Below, one piece after another: positions 38,603-51,604 of a stretch of DNA of 64,000 nt (the first letter of the stretch is position 1; every line of letters begins with the position of its first letter). The notes beneath the pieces are model-generated. The model saw nothing but the letters and a program-made list of their open reading frames with translations. It did not search any database and was not told the DNA's origin. The position numbers and the translations under genes are program-made. This DNA comes from Corallium rubrum (lineage: Eukaryota; Cnidaria; Anthozoa; Scleralcyonacea; Coralliidae), in contig OZ036008.1 in NCBI GenBank assembly GCA_964035015.1, forward strand, positions 2,002,376-2,066,375. The letters run 5' to 3'.

Positions 38603-39472
38603 CCTCCTGTTCGGACTAGGTGCCCGATCACGGTGCCCGGGCACGGGCACTAGTGTGAACACGACTTTTTTGCGGTGCCCAACCCAAACTAATCAAAACT
38701 GGGCACTGTGCGTTAAGGTAGTACCCGGGCACCGTGCCCGGGTACGGGCACTAATGTGAACCAACCTCGTCCCCAGGGCATTTTGCCTCCACGTTGGGAG
38801 GTCGGCGAAAATGGCCCTGGCATCGGCTGGTCACGTGACACCCAGAATTTTGGGGTGTTTTGGCAAGAAAATTTATGCGGTCTTTGTGTTTCGTTTTTGT
38901 ATAATACGTATACATGAATAATAAATAAGAAATATTTAACGCTTTGCCGAATCACTCATGTGAGCCTTTATCATAAATGCAACTGGCTAGCATTATTCAT
39001 CATGATACTCCCCACGATTATCCAGGATACATTTAAATGTCGGGAAGAAACATATATCTAATGTTGTTCTTGACTTTAACCAAAGCGATCGTTACAATTC
39101 TTTGGATGAACTTCGCAGAGTGGATTTATTGCAATTCATATTTTGATGAATAAATTACAATGTATCTGAATTAATCAAGTTTTTAAACCAGCCAACCCGA
39201 TTATAGAATCGACCAGCCGATGCCAGGGCCATTTTCGCCGACCTCCCAACGTGGAGGCAAAATGCCCTGGGGACGAGGTTGTAATGTGAACACGTTTTCA
39301 GTTTAAAGTGGTGCCCACGCTTAATACTCAATATTCCGTGTAATTCGGAGGCTTAAAGCGACAAAATAGCTGCAAAAGCCATGAAAAGCTTTATGTGTGA
39401 ACGCTTATCAGATCCAGGCACTTTGAAAGTGAACAAGTGGCCCGTACCCGGGCACCTTGTCTGAACAGAGGG
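38603..39472. mobile_element. PIF/Harbinger-like MITE split by a second MITE
   Basis: Outer ends CCTCCTGTTCGGACTAGGTG and the complement of CACCTTGTCTGAACAGAGGG are inverted matches, with TTA at 38600-38602 and 39473-39475. Subterminal GTGCCCGGGCAC palindromes recur. The inner 520 bp belong to another element. Confidence 0.7.
38762..39281. mobile_element. Mutator-like MITE with 71 bp identical inverted ends
   Basis: Bases 38762-38832 and 39211-39281 are exact complements, beginning CAACCTCGTCCCCAGGGC. TAATGTGAAC is duplicated at 38752-38761 and 39282-39291 (10 bp). Identical termini and duplication point to a recent insertion into the older surrounding element. Confidence 0.9.
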
Positions 39473-39580
39473 TTAGAAATTCACAAAATTTACGAAAATT
39501 GACATTTTTATTATGTTCTTGCTGCTCATATAAATAAAAACGCACGGAAGCCTTTGAAAAGTTTACAAGTGTTAAATTAA

Positions 39581-39860
39581 GGTGATATCCAGCGCGTTCT
39601 GCGCATGAACGAAACTAATGTTTACTTCTTCGTTTACAAAAATATATACTGATACCTTATTCAAGATTGTAAGCCTTTCTAACATTTTCGAATTCAGAAG
39701 AAATAGAAGAAATCCGAAGAGATATCCTTGTCGAATTGCATAATTTTCTGCCACGTTCGGCATGTTGCTTTGAAGTTCGAACGCTTTTTCTAACTCATAG
39801 ATAAGCTGAGTACTCCATGTAATTATCTACGAATGCCATGTTTTGAGAGGTGCTCAAAAC
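39581..39860. mobile_element. TTAA-site MITE related to 25029-25346, incomplete
   Basis: It begins GGTGATATCC after TTAA (39577-39580) and shares ACTAATGTTTAC, GATACCTTATTCAAGATTGTAA and GTAATTATCTACGAATG with the other copy. The right terminus is not recognisable. Confidence 0.55.
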
Positions 39861-40122
39861 AAAGATGGCTGTAAATTTTCTAAACAAGGTCTGGTAAATA
39901 ATAAAATTTTACACCTTTTACGAGCATATGCTTGCATAGCAAGTCAAGACTTGACCGTTTTTTTAGATGTAAAATGTGGTTGTATTAAAATTGCAATAAA
40001 TGTATATGAAGTAAAGATAAAAGTGCCCCTGGAAAATGGAAAATAATATCACTGAGGTTGCGAGGTAAAATATCCGCCGACGGGCAAAGATTTCGAAAAG
40101 GAATAAACCGCTCGCTTGTTAA

Positions 40123-40570
40123 CCTAGTTCACACGAGCAAGTTTTCCTTGACAAGTTTCTTGCCAAAGAAACTTGTTCGTGTCGTGTACGGGTCACTGAA
40201 AAATTCCTTGACAAATCGCCCTTGACAAGTTTTATTTGCCAGTGTGAACGGTCAGCAATTTTCGCGAAAAAAGCTCAGTGGCATGCCAGCTTTTCAATAA
40301 GGAGACTTGTCAAGGATAAACTTGTCACATTGCCTCGTACACATGGGTAAATAAAACTTATCAAACCACAGTACCGGACGAATATTCGGAACCAGTCTTG
40401 AATTAGTACAGTTCCACCTGTTTACACGGAAGAAAAATTTGGAACCGGTCTCGAATTCAATAGTACGGACGGCGAAATTCGAGACCAGTCTCGAATTCGT
40501 CATGTACCGTGTCCGTGTAAACGTAGCCTGGCGAAACTTGTCAAGGAAAACCTGTTTATGTGAACTAGGC
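40123..40570. mobile_element. TIR element with CCTAGTTCACA ends
   Basis: CCTAGTTCACACGAGCAAG...CCTTGACAAGTTTC at the left matches the complement of the right end. CTTGACAAG repeats recur inside, and an inner foldback (GAATTCGAGACC/GGTCTCGAATTC) lies around 40380-40500. Confidence 0.75.
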
Positions 40571-41187
40571 TTTATAATAATAAACAAGACGCCCGCTAGG
40601 CGTTAACTCTCGCTACTTAATAGTGGGCACTGGGCAGTGGTACAGGCTGGTATGGGAAGATTATGCTATGCAAATAATCCAATACGCCATGATTCTATAA
40701 CCAGCTGTGTGCTAACAAATGCTATTAGGATAGTTGTCAAGAAAAATTTGAATTTGTCTAACATAATTATTAAGGTGGGAATTCTGTGTAACAAAAAATT
40801 TGTCAATCATTTCCTGTAAACATTATGCAACTATTAACCCTTTACCAGGCAAGATTACCAGGAAGTCTCCACTTGACAAATAAAATCATGTGCCATTAGA
40901 CAGAGTAGAAGTAAGAAGTTGCTAAATGACAACCATGCGAAGAACAAATTAACATTAGTACAAGCGTACAATGAAATGGTAGCCATACTGGTGTAACATG
41001 CAAAACATTAAAATGGTGGCCATACTCGGATGTACTGTACAATAATAAACAATACAAGCAAATAAAGCAAACCACAAATATTAATACAGTTACTCAGTAC
41101 ATTGAAGCTTACATACAGCATTCACAGACACAAGTCAGTTCAGCGAAATGACAACTTCGATGAAGATGTAAAACACAGCATGTTTAC

Positions 41188-41251
41188 CTTTCACTTGCAA
41201 GTTGGCTTTATCAACTTTCTTTGTTCTTTGATTTACAGCATTGGGCAACAT
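41188..41251 (-). CDS. Candidate first exon
   Basis: ATG plus 21 codons (MLPNAVNQRTKKVDKANLQV...) ending in AAG|GTAAAC, phase 1. Composition is protein-like and basic. An upstream minus segment near 41516-41493 (ATGGCGGATTTTCATGCAGG then GTGAGT) also looks like a first exon. No downstream exon was found, so this is weakly supported. Confidence 0.25.
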
Positions 41252-41599
41252 TTTTCAGTACCATTTAATTAATAACACATGTAAATTGATGGAGAACACA
41301 TTGATCGAGAATTTTCGTAAAAGTTTGATCGAGTACTACACATTTTCAGCGTACGGTTATCGAGATCGCGGACCAACCCACGTCTACTATAGTATAAAAG
41401 CAATGTATTGCGAATGTGTTTATCATTAAAACACAAATTCACTTCGAACAAGACAACCAAAGGCGTCAGGAGAAGGAAAAACTCACCACTCCTGCATGAA
41501 AATCCGCCATGATGAAACATCAAACAGCATTTGAGCTGTGACGTCATGCGTGCAGTTTCGCAAAGCCTCTTGGGGGCAATATCGCGACCCAAAAAACAA

Positions 41600-42160
41600 A
41601 AACACTAACAACCGGACCGAACGACCGAACAGGTAGCCCGAGTAAATAGCAAACGTTTACCCAAAACCTCACATTTCGAAAAGTTTAGCTAGGAACTTCA
41701 TGAGATTTACAATTAATAGTATTTCGACTATACTCTTTCGCCCCGCAAATAAATATGCACGAAAGTCAATAAAATCCGCTCTCCTATCACAGTTGTGTTG
41801 ACATTTTCTCAACGGAAGTATAAACCGATTGCAGATTTTTGACAAGGGGCAGATGACGGCTTCAGTTCCCTTTACGCCCCGGGGAACTCCGAAATTTTGA
41901 CTGAAATTTTAAGATAACCTAATCCCTTATTTTAGTCCTAATCCTAACCCCAACTCAACCCAACCTTACCTAACCTAACTTTACCAGAATGCCGTCTGAT
42001 TGTGTTAAAAATAGAAGTTGATATTACATTCGTGTTTTAGTGCTAACAGTCTGTGTGAAGTCATTTTGGAACTTTATATGAAACTTCACTCGAATTTTTT
42101 CTTAGTGAAATATCTTGAATATTTACACTCAAACAGTTATTCATTAGGTAATATAAAGGA
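41600..42160. other. No gene; degenerate telomere-like patch
   Basis: 41929-41992 contains CCTAAT, CCTAACCCC, CCTTACCTAACCTAAC in loose tandem. Nothing else is supported. Confidence 0.4.
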
Positions 42161-42162
42161 TT

Positions 42163-42487
42163 GGGGGCTAATAATGTATCCTTGCTCGCAGCCAGCGGCT
42201 GAATTACGAAGGACGCTGATCAACGTGGCAGCCGCCATGCGACACAGATCAGACGACGGATCACAGCTAAGATGTAGGTGTTGATTTTACGGAGGCAGGA
42301 AAAGCGGAGAACCCAGTGAAAAACCCTCGAAGCACAGGAGAGATCAACTACAACTCTACTCACATGAGTTCCAAGCCCGACAACGAGGTCATTCCTATAA
42401 GCAGTCAGCCATTCAAGTACTTATAACCCCTTCTAACTGGGCTTAACTTTTGGTGAGAGGCAGCGCGCTAACAGCACACGCCACCCG
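42163..42487 (-). repeat. 5S rRNA-derived SINE, copy 2
   Basis: Reverse-strand copy of 8534-8850. It has the same GTTAAGCCCAGTTAGA head, a more diverged box C (ACTTGAATGGCTGACTGCTT), the same body (AGCACAGGAGAGATCAACTA on plus) and the same tail (GCAGCCAGCGGCTGAATT on plus). Confidence 0.75.
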
Positions 42488-42706
42488 TGCTCCTATGCAT
42501 ATATACATTGTTGTTCATGGACATAAGTCATATAGTTTGGTGTTTAAAAACGGATTGCAGTATTGTACTATAAACATGTATGTGAATGGCGAGTTACTGT
42601 CAGAAATCTTAGTTAAATAAAATATCCATTCCTGGTGTGTGCATGTTCGTACCGTTGCGGTATATTATGCCGTAACTAAATTAGAATAAAACTCGAATCA
42701 ACTTAC

Positions 42707-42757
42707 CTCGAAAACCTTGGTCTTGTAGTCTTTGGGCAAATGCTGAGTCTGAACCAT
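42707..42757 (-). CDS. Candidate first exon (MVQTQHLPKDYKTKVFE)
   Basis: ATG plus 17 codons ending exactly at GAG|GTAAGT, phase 0. The end (KVFE|) resembles the end of exon 1 of the gene at 63625 (RLFE|), also phase 0. No second exon was found downstream. Confidence 0.3.
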
Positions 42758-43652
42758 GCACCTACACTTTTACTGTGCACACATCCAGTACTTTTACTCA
42801 ACTGAATTGCCGTTTGTACTTATAAACATATGTTAGTCGTTTGTTTCAAAATGCTAATTTTTTAAACAAACGTACAAAGCTTTCTTGCAATTATATCAAA
42901 CATGTGACCATTAGAAAGACAAAAAGCCGCAATATGACAAGGCTATTATTTTTGATCAGCTAAATTTTTTTAATTTGCTCAACTTAATCGCCGTTTATAT
43001 ATAAACATGCAGTCGTTCGGTTTTAAAATGCTAATTCTTTTTTAACAAAACTACTCTTTCGAATGCAACTGTCAATCATGTTACTGTACGGGTGGACCTG
43101 TTTGTTATTTTCGGCACTTTTTCGACATCTTGAGCTAAAGGGGAAATTAGGGGCCGGTTTATCAACTTCCTGCCGAAATTCGCACGTATTTATATATGAA
43201 ATGAAAAATTCAGTTCGACGTAAACGTTTCTATTCATTTGACCGTAGCCGATCTTCATTCGTGGTATAGCTAGATTAGATGGAAATTTAACCCCTTGACG
43301 TCACACGTCCGTAATGACTTATTGAAAGGAAGTTATACATTTTTGCAGTTGCGGTGGCGCCGTCACGAATTAGCACCACTTTTTATTTTTCTGTGAGCTT
43401 ATTCATTTGTTAGTTCGTTCTTGCGGAATCCCAATATAGCCACGGCACCGCTCTCTAGCTATATAGCACTGCATGGCTCTGGTTATCAAACGAAATAACT
43501 TGAAACACTAAACACTAATTACGTTTAGTGTTGTGTACTAGCCTTTGTCCTTTAAAAGGTCTTTGTCTGTATTTGATTGCTATCAAATTAGCTTCTACCA
43601 TAGATATTGGAGTTATTGATTGACTCGGTTCTGGAGACGGGCCCGCATTGGG

Positions 43653-44160
43653 GGATCCAAGATGGCGGCTCAACTGGGCAAAAGCTCAAGTGACCCTAAC
43701 GGGACAAGTCTCTTTGAGTGACCCTCAAGAAAAACGAACTGTAAAGAATTGTTTCAAGCCTGTCGAGAACCTCGACATCAGTATGTTAGGGGAAAAAATA
43801 TTAGTTTCAATTCGTAATGTCCAAATTTTGGATCGGTTAAATCGATATATTTTCAGCGATGGAACTTCTTGCTTCAATTTCACTCGATTTTTAGCTTAAA
43901 TTCCCTTAACATAACCTGAGTGTATTGCAGAAATACTTTTGTTTATTTTTGACGTATAGATTGCTAAATTCAACAAAACACTGCCCCACGATTGATCACT
44001 ATAACTCTGGTGAATGGCTTTAATTGCCAACCAGGACTATCAAAAAAACTTCTGTCTTGAATGCATGTATTCTTCTTTTCTGTTAATTAAAAACAGTAAT
44101 TTTCTCAAAAAAGCTCCCTCTTCGCTTTCGCCAACTCGGTTGAGCCGCCATTTTGGAACT
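43653..44160. mobile_element. TIR-like pair carrying CCAAGATGGCGGCTCAAC
   Basis: 43653-43679 and 44131-44160 are imperfect inverted repeats containing AAGATGGCGGC/AAAATGGCGGC, a YY1-like site. The ORF at 43648-43899 and a short ATGGCGGCTCAACTGG frame inside are not recognised. Confidence 0.45.
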
Positions 44161-44432
44161 CCACAGTACTAGTGGGGACATTATCGAAACAGCGCTCCTG
44201 TTGCGAGTCCGCAATCTATACCTCCTATATGGCTCCTATGGCTTCTACCCCGGCACACAAAGATGACACAAAACATGCAGTTCCCAACACGAACCAGTTT
44301 TGTTTTACTGAAACATGTACCTCTTTTAATATTTCGCCCTAAAACTACAAATCATTTGCTATAAATCTTCCCTCTATATATGCTATTAAAAGCAAAAATT
44401 CTTTTAACCTGTTTCGTAGTGCTGCAGATCAT

Positions 44433-44953
44433 TTAGTTTAGTTTACAAAAGGCAATTGCAGCAGCAAGGACAGCAAAAAATACCAATGGCAGTAAAAAAG
44501 AAAGGAAAGGCCAAATTGAATGATTATGAAACAATAAGACTGCGAGGGCGATCGAAACGAAACCGAGGACGACACCAAAAAATAGAAAAATATGACACCA
44601 CAACGACCACCAGCGCATGCGTTCGAAACGCTCGGGAGATCTACTTGTCTCCGCACTCGACTTCATTTCCCGGAGCAGCAGGGAGATCTGATAAGCGATG
44701 AAAGCCACGCCAATAAGAATTCCAATTCCCGAAGAACCAAAACAAATGAACAGAATTTGAAGATTTTTCAAATGAGGAATTTCAAACGTAACTTGTTGCT
44801 GTTGGGTGCTGAGCAAGTTCGCGTTGTCTTGGCTTCCGCCATCGGGCAAAGGTTTACCAAGATACGAGTTAACCCAACTCATTATGGTTCCAGCGAGAGC
44901 GAGTGATGTCGCAGACACAGTGAGAATCTTTCTTATCGAGTCGTCGATTTTTT
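44433..44953 (-). CDS. Four-helix membrane protein, paralogue B, main exon
   Basis: Seen: a TTTCCACTCTTAG acceptor precedes 44953, and 173 codons run to the stop at 44433. The upstream Met at 44987 would be read through the acceptor and is probably not used. The start of the exon (EKIDDSIRKILTVSATSL) aligns with paralogue A (EVDDLLIKMVAISGTSL) exactly at its exon junction and in the same phase. Four hydrophobic helices follow in the same spacing, with conserved W-V-NSYLGK, G-V-AFIAY and LLFHN. The loop after helix 1 is Gln-rich (STQQQQ), and the loop between helices 2 and 3 is charged (EMKSSAETSRSPERFERMR). Function is unknown; a membrane location is inferred. The strand is opposite to paralogue A, about 21 kb away. 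Confidence 0.75.
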
Positions 44954-45093
44954 CTAAGAGTGGAAACAGAAACTGTGTATTCAGCACACTGAATATATTT
45001 ATACCAATTTGTAACAGTTAACTAATTATTTTTTTGTAATCAGTTATAGTTATGTATCTAGTTACCGGTAAAAGTTACGATAAAAAAGTAACT

Positions 45094-46662
<1,569 letters not shown>

Positions 46663-46668
46663 TTACTA

Positions 46669-46768
46669 TTTATTGACCTCGCTTGTTTGGTCTGTACTAG
46701 TAAAATATCGGACCGACGTTTTTAGTACGGACTTCGGCTAGTACATATTGAATAAGCGAGGTCAATAA
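46669..46768. mobile_element. Short MITE with TTATTGACCTCGCTT ends
   Basis: Perfect 15 bp inverted ends enclose about 100 bp, immediately after the hexamer array. The inner part (AGTACGGAC.../GTACTAGTAAAAT) is also partly foldback. Confidence 0.7.
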
Positions 46769-46799
46769 GTAATTTATTATATGACTACAAATGTTGTAA

Positions 46800-48160
46800 A
46801 CGTTACTTAAAATAATTATTAATGATAATAATTCATGAACAAAACACAAAAGAAATCATGACCGTGAAGGAGGTTGTATATCTGATACAAACCACGCGTG
46901 GTTGTATCATTTGATATAAAACATTGAAATTGAGCTTTTTCTGAATTAATCTGAACAAATATTCCTCATATTTACATCAAAGACTCGGAGTATTTTAAGC
47001 TATTTACAATATTCGTGTCCGTCTGGTATTGGATATGACAAGCTCTCTCTCGCCTTCGACTCGAGCTTGTATATCCAATACAACACGGCCACTCACATTG
47101 TAAATAGTACTTCTCAAATTAATTCATTAAAAATTCATGAAGAAAATTCAAAAGAAATGAACATTTAATCAATATCTGTAAATCGCATACAGATTCGTCC
47201 TATATCTGTATCTGTATCCAGCCGATCTGTATCTGATTTACTACGGCTCGCTTGCAGTTCGCCTTGTAAATCAGATACAGACCGCTGCTCGTGCTTTATC
47301 CATTATGTAAAAACTCGACAACGTGTTTATAGTCAAAACGGATGTTCTCTTGCATGCGACTTTGCAATATTGATATGCAACTTCAAAAACTCATTAATAA
47401 TTCATGAGGAAAACACAAAAGAAAATCATGACCGTATCGTGTCGTTATGTACTGTATAATAAACGAGCAGGAGTGTTTTATCAGATATAAAGACACGAGG
47501 CGAAGCCGAGTGTTTTTATATCTGATAAAACACGAACTGCGAGTTTATTATACGGCTTCAAAAACGAACCACTTGGTAAGTTGATTGGCGGAGTTAGTTT
47601 GAAAAATAACCTTGTCTAAGCCGAGAAAATCAAAGCTAAACTTTATGTAAATCAGGAGAAATCTAAAGATACGATACGGTCATGATTTTCTTTTGTGTTT
47701 TCCTCATGAATTATTAATGAGTTTTTGAAATGTGATAAAGATACCTCCTGATTTGCATAAACTTTAGCTTTGATTTTCTCGGCTTAGACAAGGTTATTTT
47801 TCAAACTTACTATGCCAATGAACTTTCCAAGTGGTTCGTTTTTGAAGCCGTTCGCCTCGTGTCTTTATATCTGATAAAACACTCCTGCTCGTTTATTAAA
47901 CAGTACATCGCAATTTTGATTGATGGGTTCAATCAGCAACCTGCAAACGCTTTATCACGATTCCTCGACTGGTTGCCCTAAAAAATCGTTTTAAATGCCA
48001 ACTTTGGATAATTATTTTATTAAGCAACCCGTCGAGGAATCGTGATAAAGCGTTTGCAAGTTGCTGATTGAATCCGCCAATCAAAATTGCAATGTTGCGT
48101 ATCAATATTGCAAAGTCGTATGCAAGAGAACATCCGGTTTGACTATAATAGACTTGTATT
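46800..48160. repeat. Large compound inverted repeat
   Basis: Four copies of an AATTCATGA(G/A)(G/A)AAAACACAAAAGA unit occur here in both orientations. GGATGTTCTCTTGCAT/GCGACTTTGCAATATTGAT near 47330 is inverted at 48100-48145. AAATCAGATATAAAGACACGAGG-type stretches near 47490 and 47860 also pair. Palindromic GATATAC...GTATATC pieces punctuate it. It is probably nested or rearranged MITEs. Confidence 0.7.
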
Positions 48161-48361
48161 CGTCACCATCTTTCTTGGCAACTAAACAAAAATGGCATAT
48201 GTTTTCCCATTTTAAGGTACTTTCTGTTTACCTACATTATCGCTGATAACCAACGTGTAGAAACGCTATAATACGAAAGTTTCTTGACGGGCACTATTGA
48301 ATGACGATTTCAGCAACGCAATGTAAAACTTTACCTCCAACTCTTTTGTAATCACTCGAAC

Positions 48362-48522
48362 TTCAAGCGTATAGTAACGTAAGTAACCAGAGGTTCATCT
48401 TCGTCATCTGAAGTCTGGAATATCCTCTTTCTCGTTATCAAACGAAGTGTATTATGTATATCTCCTTCTCGCAGGAAAGGGATACGTTTCGGGTTGCGGG
48501 TGTTTACTTCTAATATATACAC
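48362..48522 (-). CDS. Coding-like exon with acidic tail
   Basis: After ATATTAG the frame reads VNTRNPKRIPFLREGDIHNT and continues through TSDDEDEPLVTYVTIRLKFE to a stop. Its start phase also fits the donor at 52843, so it competes with 44953 as the partner of that first exon. Pattern similarity to exon 4 of the minus-strand gene (N-TL...S-DE..L-YV-L-L) is weak. It lies inside the 2.2 kb inverted-repeat element, so an element origin is possible. Confidence 0.3.
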
Positions 48523-50010
48523 GTTATTAACAGGGGCGTAGCGAAGGTTATACGTTTGGGGGGTGGGGGGTGGGGTGGGGTGGGGGGGGGGGGGTGCACG
48601 ACTCAATTTTGCCGACAAAATGGGCGTGGCTCGGATTAAACCACGCCCATTTTGTCGTTGTTTATTTTAATAAATCAAAACATGGATTTTGTTCAGTTAA
48701 CTTAACGGATCTTGTCGCCTATTTACCAAATTTAATAAAAGGAAGACAAACACTGAAGGCAATTACCAGTACAACTGCAATAAGTCTACTGCGGTATGGC
48801 AATATGCCTTACTTTCAAACGAGCCCACAGTATTGCTAGATTATTTACGCATACTTCGTCTGTGATGTTCTTTTAACACATTAAGTTCTTCTAGCCTTTC
48901 GTCGCTAGTTCCTGACATGCGCAAGTTTTTTCACAGTTTTCAATTTACTGAATGTCCTTTCATCTTTGGCCACAGTAACTGGTGCAGTTAATGCCAAGCG
49001 AAAAGCTCTGTTAGTGAGAGGAAACACGATTTCTGTTCTTCGGATAACACCCGATAAAATACCTTGCCGGATAGACGATAACCGGACATCGGGATTTTTT
49101 TTACCACATTTTTTCAGCGATCCAATCTTGTCGGGAAAGTTGCGATTTTTTTGTCACCTTTGCCGTGAATTTTTCGGCATTTTCCAATAAAATTTATCCG
49201 AAATATAAAAGTGTCACCATCGCATCAAACGTTTTCTCTCGAAGGTCCCGAACAGAAATTTGCCGACAGCAGTCCGCGTTTGCCGGCAAAGACAACATGG
49301 GGGGGGGGGGGGGGCATATACAGGGCAAAATACAGTTTAAGTCCAACTATTAAGTATAAAGATAGAATTGTACATATTGATTGTATTTTTGTCGAATTAA
49401 ATGTGTAATTATTTTGAAGAACGAAGCAATTTTATTTGGGAAATTTGACACCATTGGCATTGAAGGCTGATAAACAAGCGGAAAATACGGATATTCTAGA
49501 TAAATGTTTGCTTACGCCAAGTTTCTGCCGAAATCTGGTGATTTGGCCGCTTATTAAGAACCAAAATTTTAAGATACCTCTTCACCCAACATATATTCTG
49601 GGCTGTGTTTGTTGTTATCGCAGTATCAGTTGTTATCGTTTCAATTCAATAGCATTTTCCATTCAAAATAATGATAATGAGCAATTTAAAATTCCAAGAG
49701 CAAAGTGAACGCCGTCGTCGTTCTACACAAGACGTCATTGAGAGCATTTTCAAGTTCTTGAGACGACGGGAATTTCTAGAACGTTGGGGCCTGTCAGCGT
49801 TGTTTTACTACAATGAGACATACTTTTAAAGTAGACAACTTGTATTTTAAGGGGGATAATTTCATTACATTACAATATAAAATAAAGGATCTGTGTTTTT
49901 ATATAAAGATGAAATTTAAGCATATGAGCTAACAGTTTAGATATGTGATTATTCGTAGCCTTTGTTTTGGGTAAAAAAGTCTTTTCAAAGAATACGCGAT
50001 TCAGTAGTTC

Positions 50011-50261
50011 TGTATTGTATTGTATTGTATTGTATTGTATTGTATTGTATTGTATTGTATTGTATTGTATTGTATTGTATTGTATTGTATTGTATTGTAT
50101 TGTATTGTATTGTATTGTATTGTATTGTATTGTATTGTATTGTATTGTATTGTATTGTATTGTATTGTATTGTATTGTATTGTATTGTATTGTATTGTAT
50201 TGTATTGTATTGTATTGTATTGTATTGTATTGTATTGTATTGTATTGTATTGTATTGTATT
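50011..50261 (+). repeat. (TATTG)n pentanucleotide array, about 50 copies
   Basis: Uninterrupted TATTG units; the CIVLY/NTIQY ORFs are artefacts. Confidence 0.98.
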
Positions 50262-50426
50262 CCTGTTCTTCCGGTCACCGTCCGTGTCTCAAAATGACAC
50301 CAAACAGCCGCGTCCCGTGTCTGCCACAATGGCGCAGCCACCCCTCAGTTGAGGAAACTTTCGTATTATAGCCTTTCTACACGTTGGTTATCAGCGATAA
50401 TGGTCTAAAATCAAAGAACGAACATA

Positions 50427-50468
50427 CCAGCCCACAGAAAAGCGATTCTTGCTTCGCGAGTTTCGCCA
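50427..50468 (-). CDS. First-exon-like stub
   Basis: ATG plus 14 codons (MAKLAKQESLFCGL) ending at CTG|GTATGT, phase 0, in a CpG-containing patch. No partner exon was seen. Confidence 0.2.
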
Positions 50469-50599
50469 TGATTGTAACAAGGATAAATAGGCATGGCCGT
50501 GCGCTCGTCCCGATGGTTTTGCACCCCTTGCAATATGGCGAAAAAGACGTTGAACTCCCCTAATGCATTATCGTCGCACTACCCGTCTCACTCAGACGA

Positions 50600-50730
50600 A
50601 TTTAATTGCCGAGACGAATTTAATTCGTGAGTCGAATTTAATCGAGTTATACGTCGCAGTTTCGTCGAATAAAATTCAAACAATTAAATTCATTTGAATT
50701 AAATTCGTCTATTGTGCGACGTTTAGCGCA
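50600..50730. repeat. GAATTAAATTCG-rich repeat, copy 2
   Basis: Matches 12420-12535 (GTTTCGTCGAATAAA, GAATTAAATTCGTC, GCGACGTTTAGCGCAGGCCT). Confidence 0.6.
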
Positions 50731-51011
50731 GGCCTTAGAATTAGAGTTAGAGAGTTACAGTTTCAATTGCAGTTACAGTTCGAGTTACAGTTACAGTTAC
50801 TTTACGTTACGTTACGAAGTTAGTTTAATGTTTTCTAACTAGTTACAAAGTAACACTCATTCCATGAGTCTGGCTATTAAAATAATGATAAAATAATTAG
50901 AAATGCACGTATGTGACTATTTCATACATTGATCCAGTATATGCATTGCAGCAACATGTAATGAAGATAGGAGTCGGGGGACCAGGATTGAATAATGACG
51001 TTGATTGAACC

Positions 51012-51595
51012 ATGGATTGTAAAAGGACTGGATAGGAAACTAATAGTCATGTGGGGTGTTTTGAGCCTTTTGATTGGTTAAGTCGCATTCACTCAGTTTG
51101 CAAAATGGTTGAAACCTAGTTGTAAATTGGGATGTCAAGAATGGCGTGAGTATGCTTGTTTTACTGAGGTTTTTAACTGAGCTTTTCTTTAAATTCTTCA
51201 ATGTTGACGTTTCAAATGATTTTATCGCCTTACAAATTAACCTGCCTAAGTCACAATCGAGTGTGCGAGGTAAACGTTGTTGATCTTTGTTTTGATATTT
51301 TCTGTGTTGTTTCAAAGAAACTGGGCGTCGCAAAATAGTACTTATTTTGCTTGGAATTTGTGATGCATATTTTAACAAGTAAACCTTGATATTCTTTTAA
51401 ATTAATTAGTAAAAATAGACGCCGTATCCTATTGTGGCTGTGTCGTATTTACAGGCAGTTCGATTTCCATTTTAAGTTGTATTAATCCAAAACTTTAAAT
51501 ATACACGGGGATTTTAAGCTTGCCAATTTCAATTTCAACCAAGGTTGTTATGCTCACGCCATCAAGTTTCCCATCCAGTCTTTTTACCAACCAAT
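51012..51595. mobile_element. Mutator-like MITE, copy B
   Basis: Reverse of 28688-29282. It has ATGGATTGTAAAAGGACTGG and ATTGGTTGGTAAAAAGACTG ends and a GATTGAACC/GATTGAACT flank (8 of 9 bases). Confidence 0.85.
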
Positions 51596-51604
51596 GATTG
51601 AACT

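Larger units (their letters stand above)
48235..50402. mobile_element. TIR element, about 2.2 kb, with (TATTG)n inside
   Basis: 48235-48283 and 50353-50402 are inverted matches over about 50 bp (TTATCGCTGATAACCAACGT, GCTATAATACGAAAGTTTC). Between them lie a coding-like exon, a CAGGGGCGTAGCGAAGG terminus at about 48534, G-rich tracts and the pentamer array. No transposase was recognised. Confidence 0.55.

Noticed and set aside
44433-44987. Met at 44987 as start of the membrane protein
   Set aside because: A polypyrimidine-rich acceptor follows it, and alignment with paralogue A begins exactly at that acceptor.
49962-50371. CIVLY/NTIQY repeat ORFs
   Set aside because: Translations of (TATTG)n.
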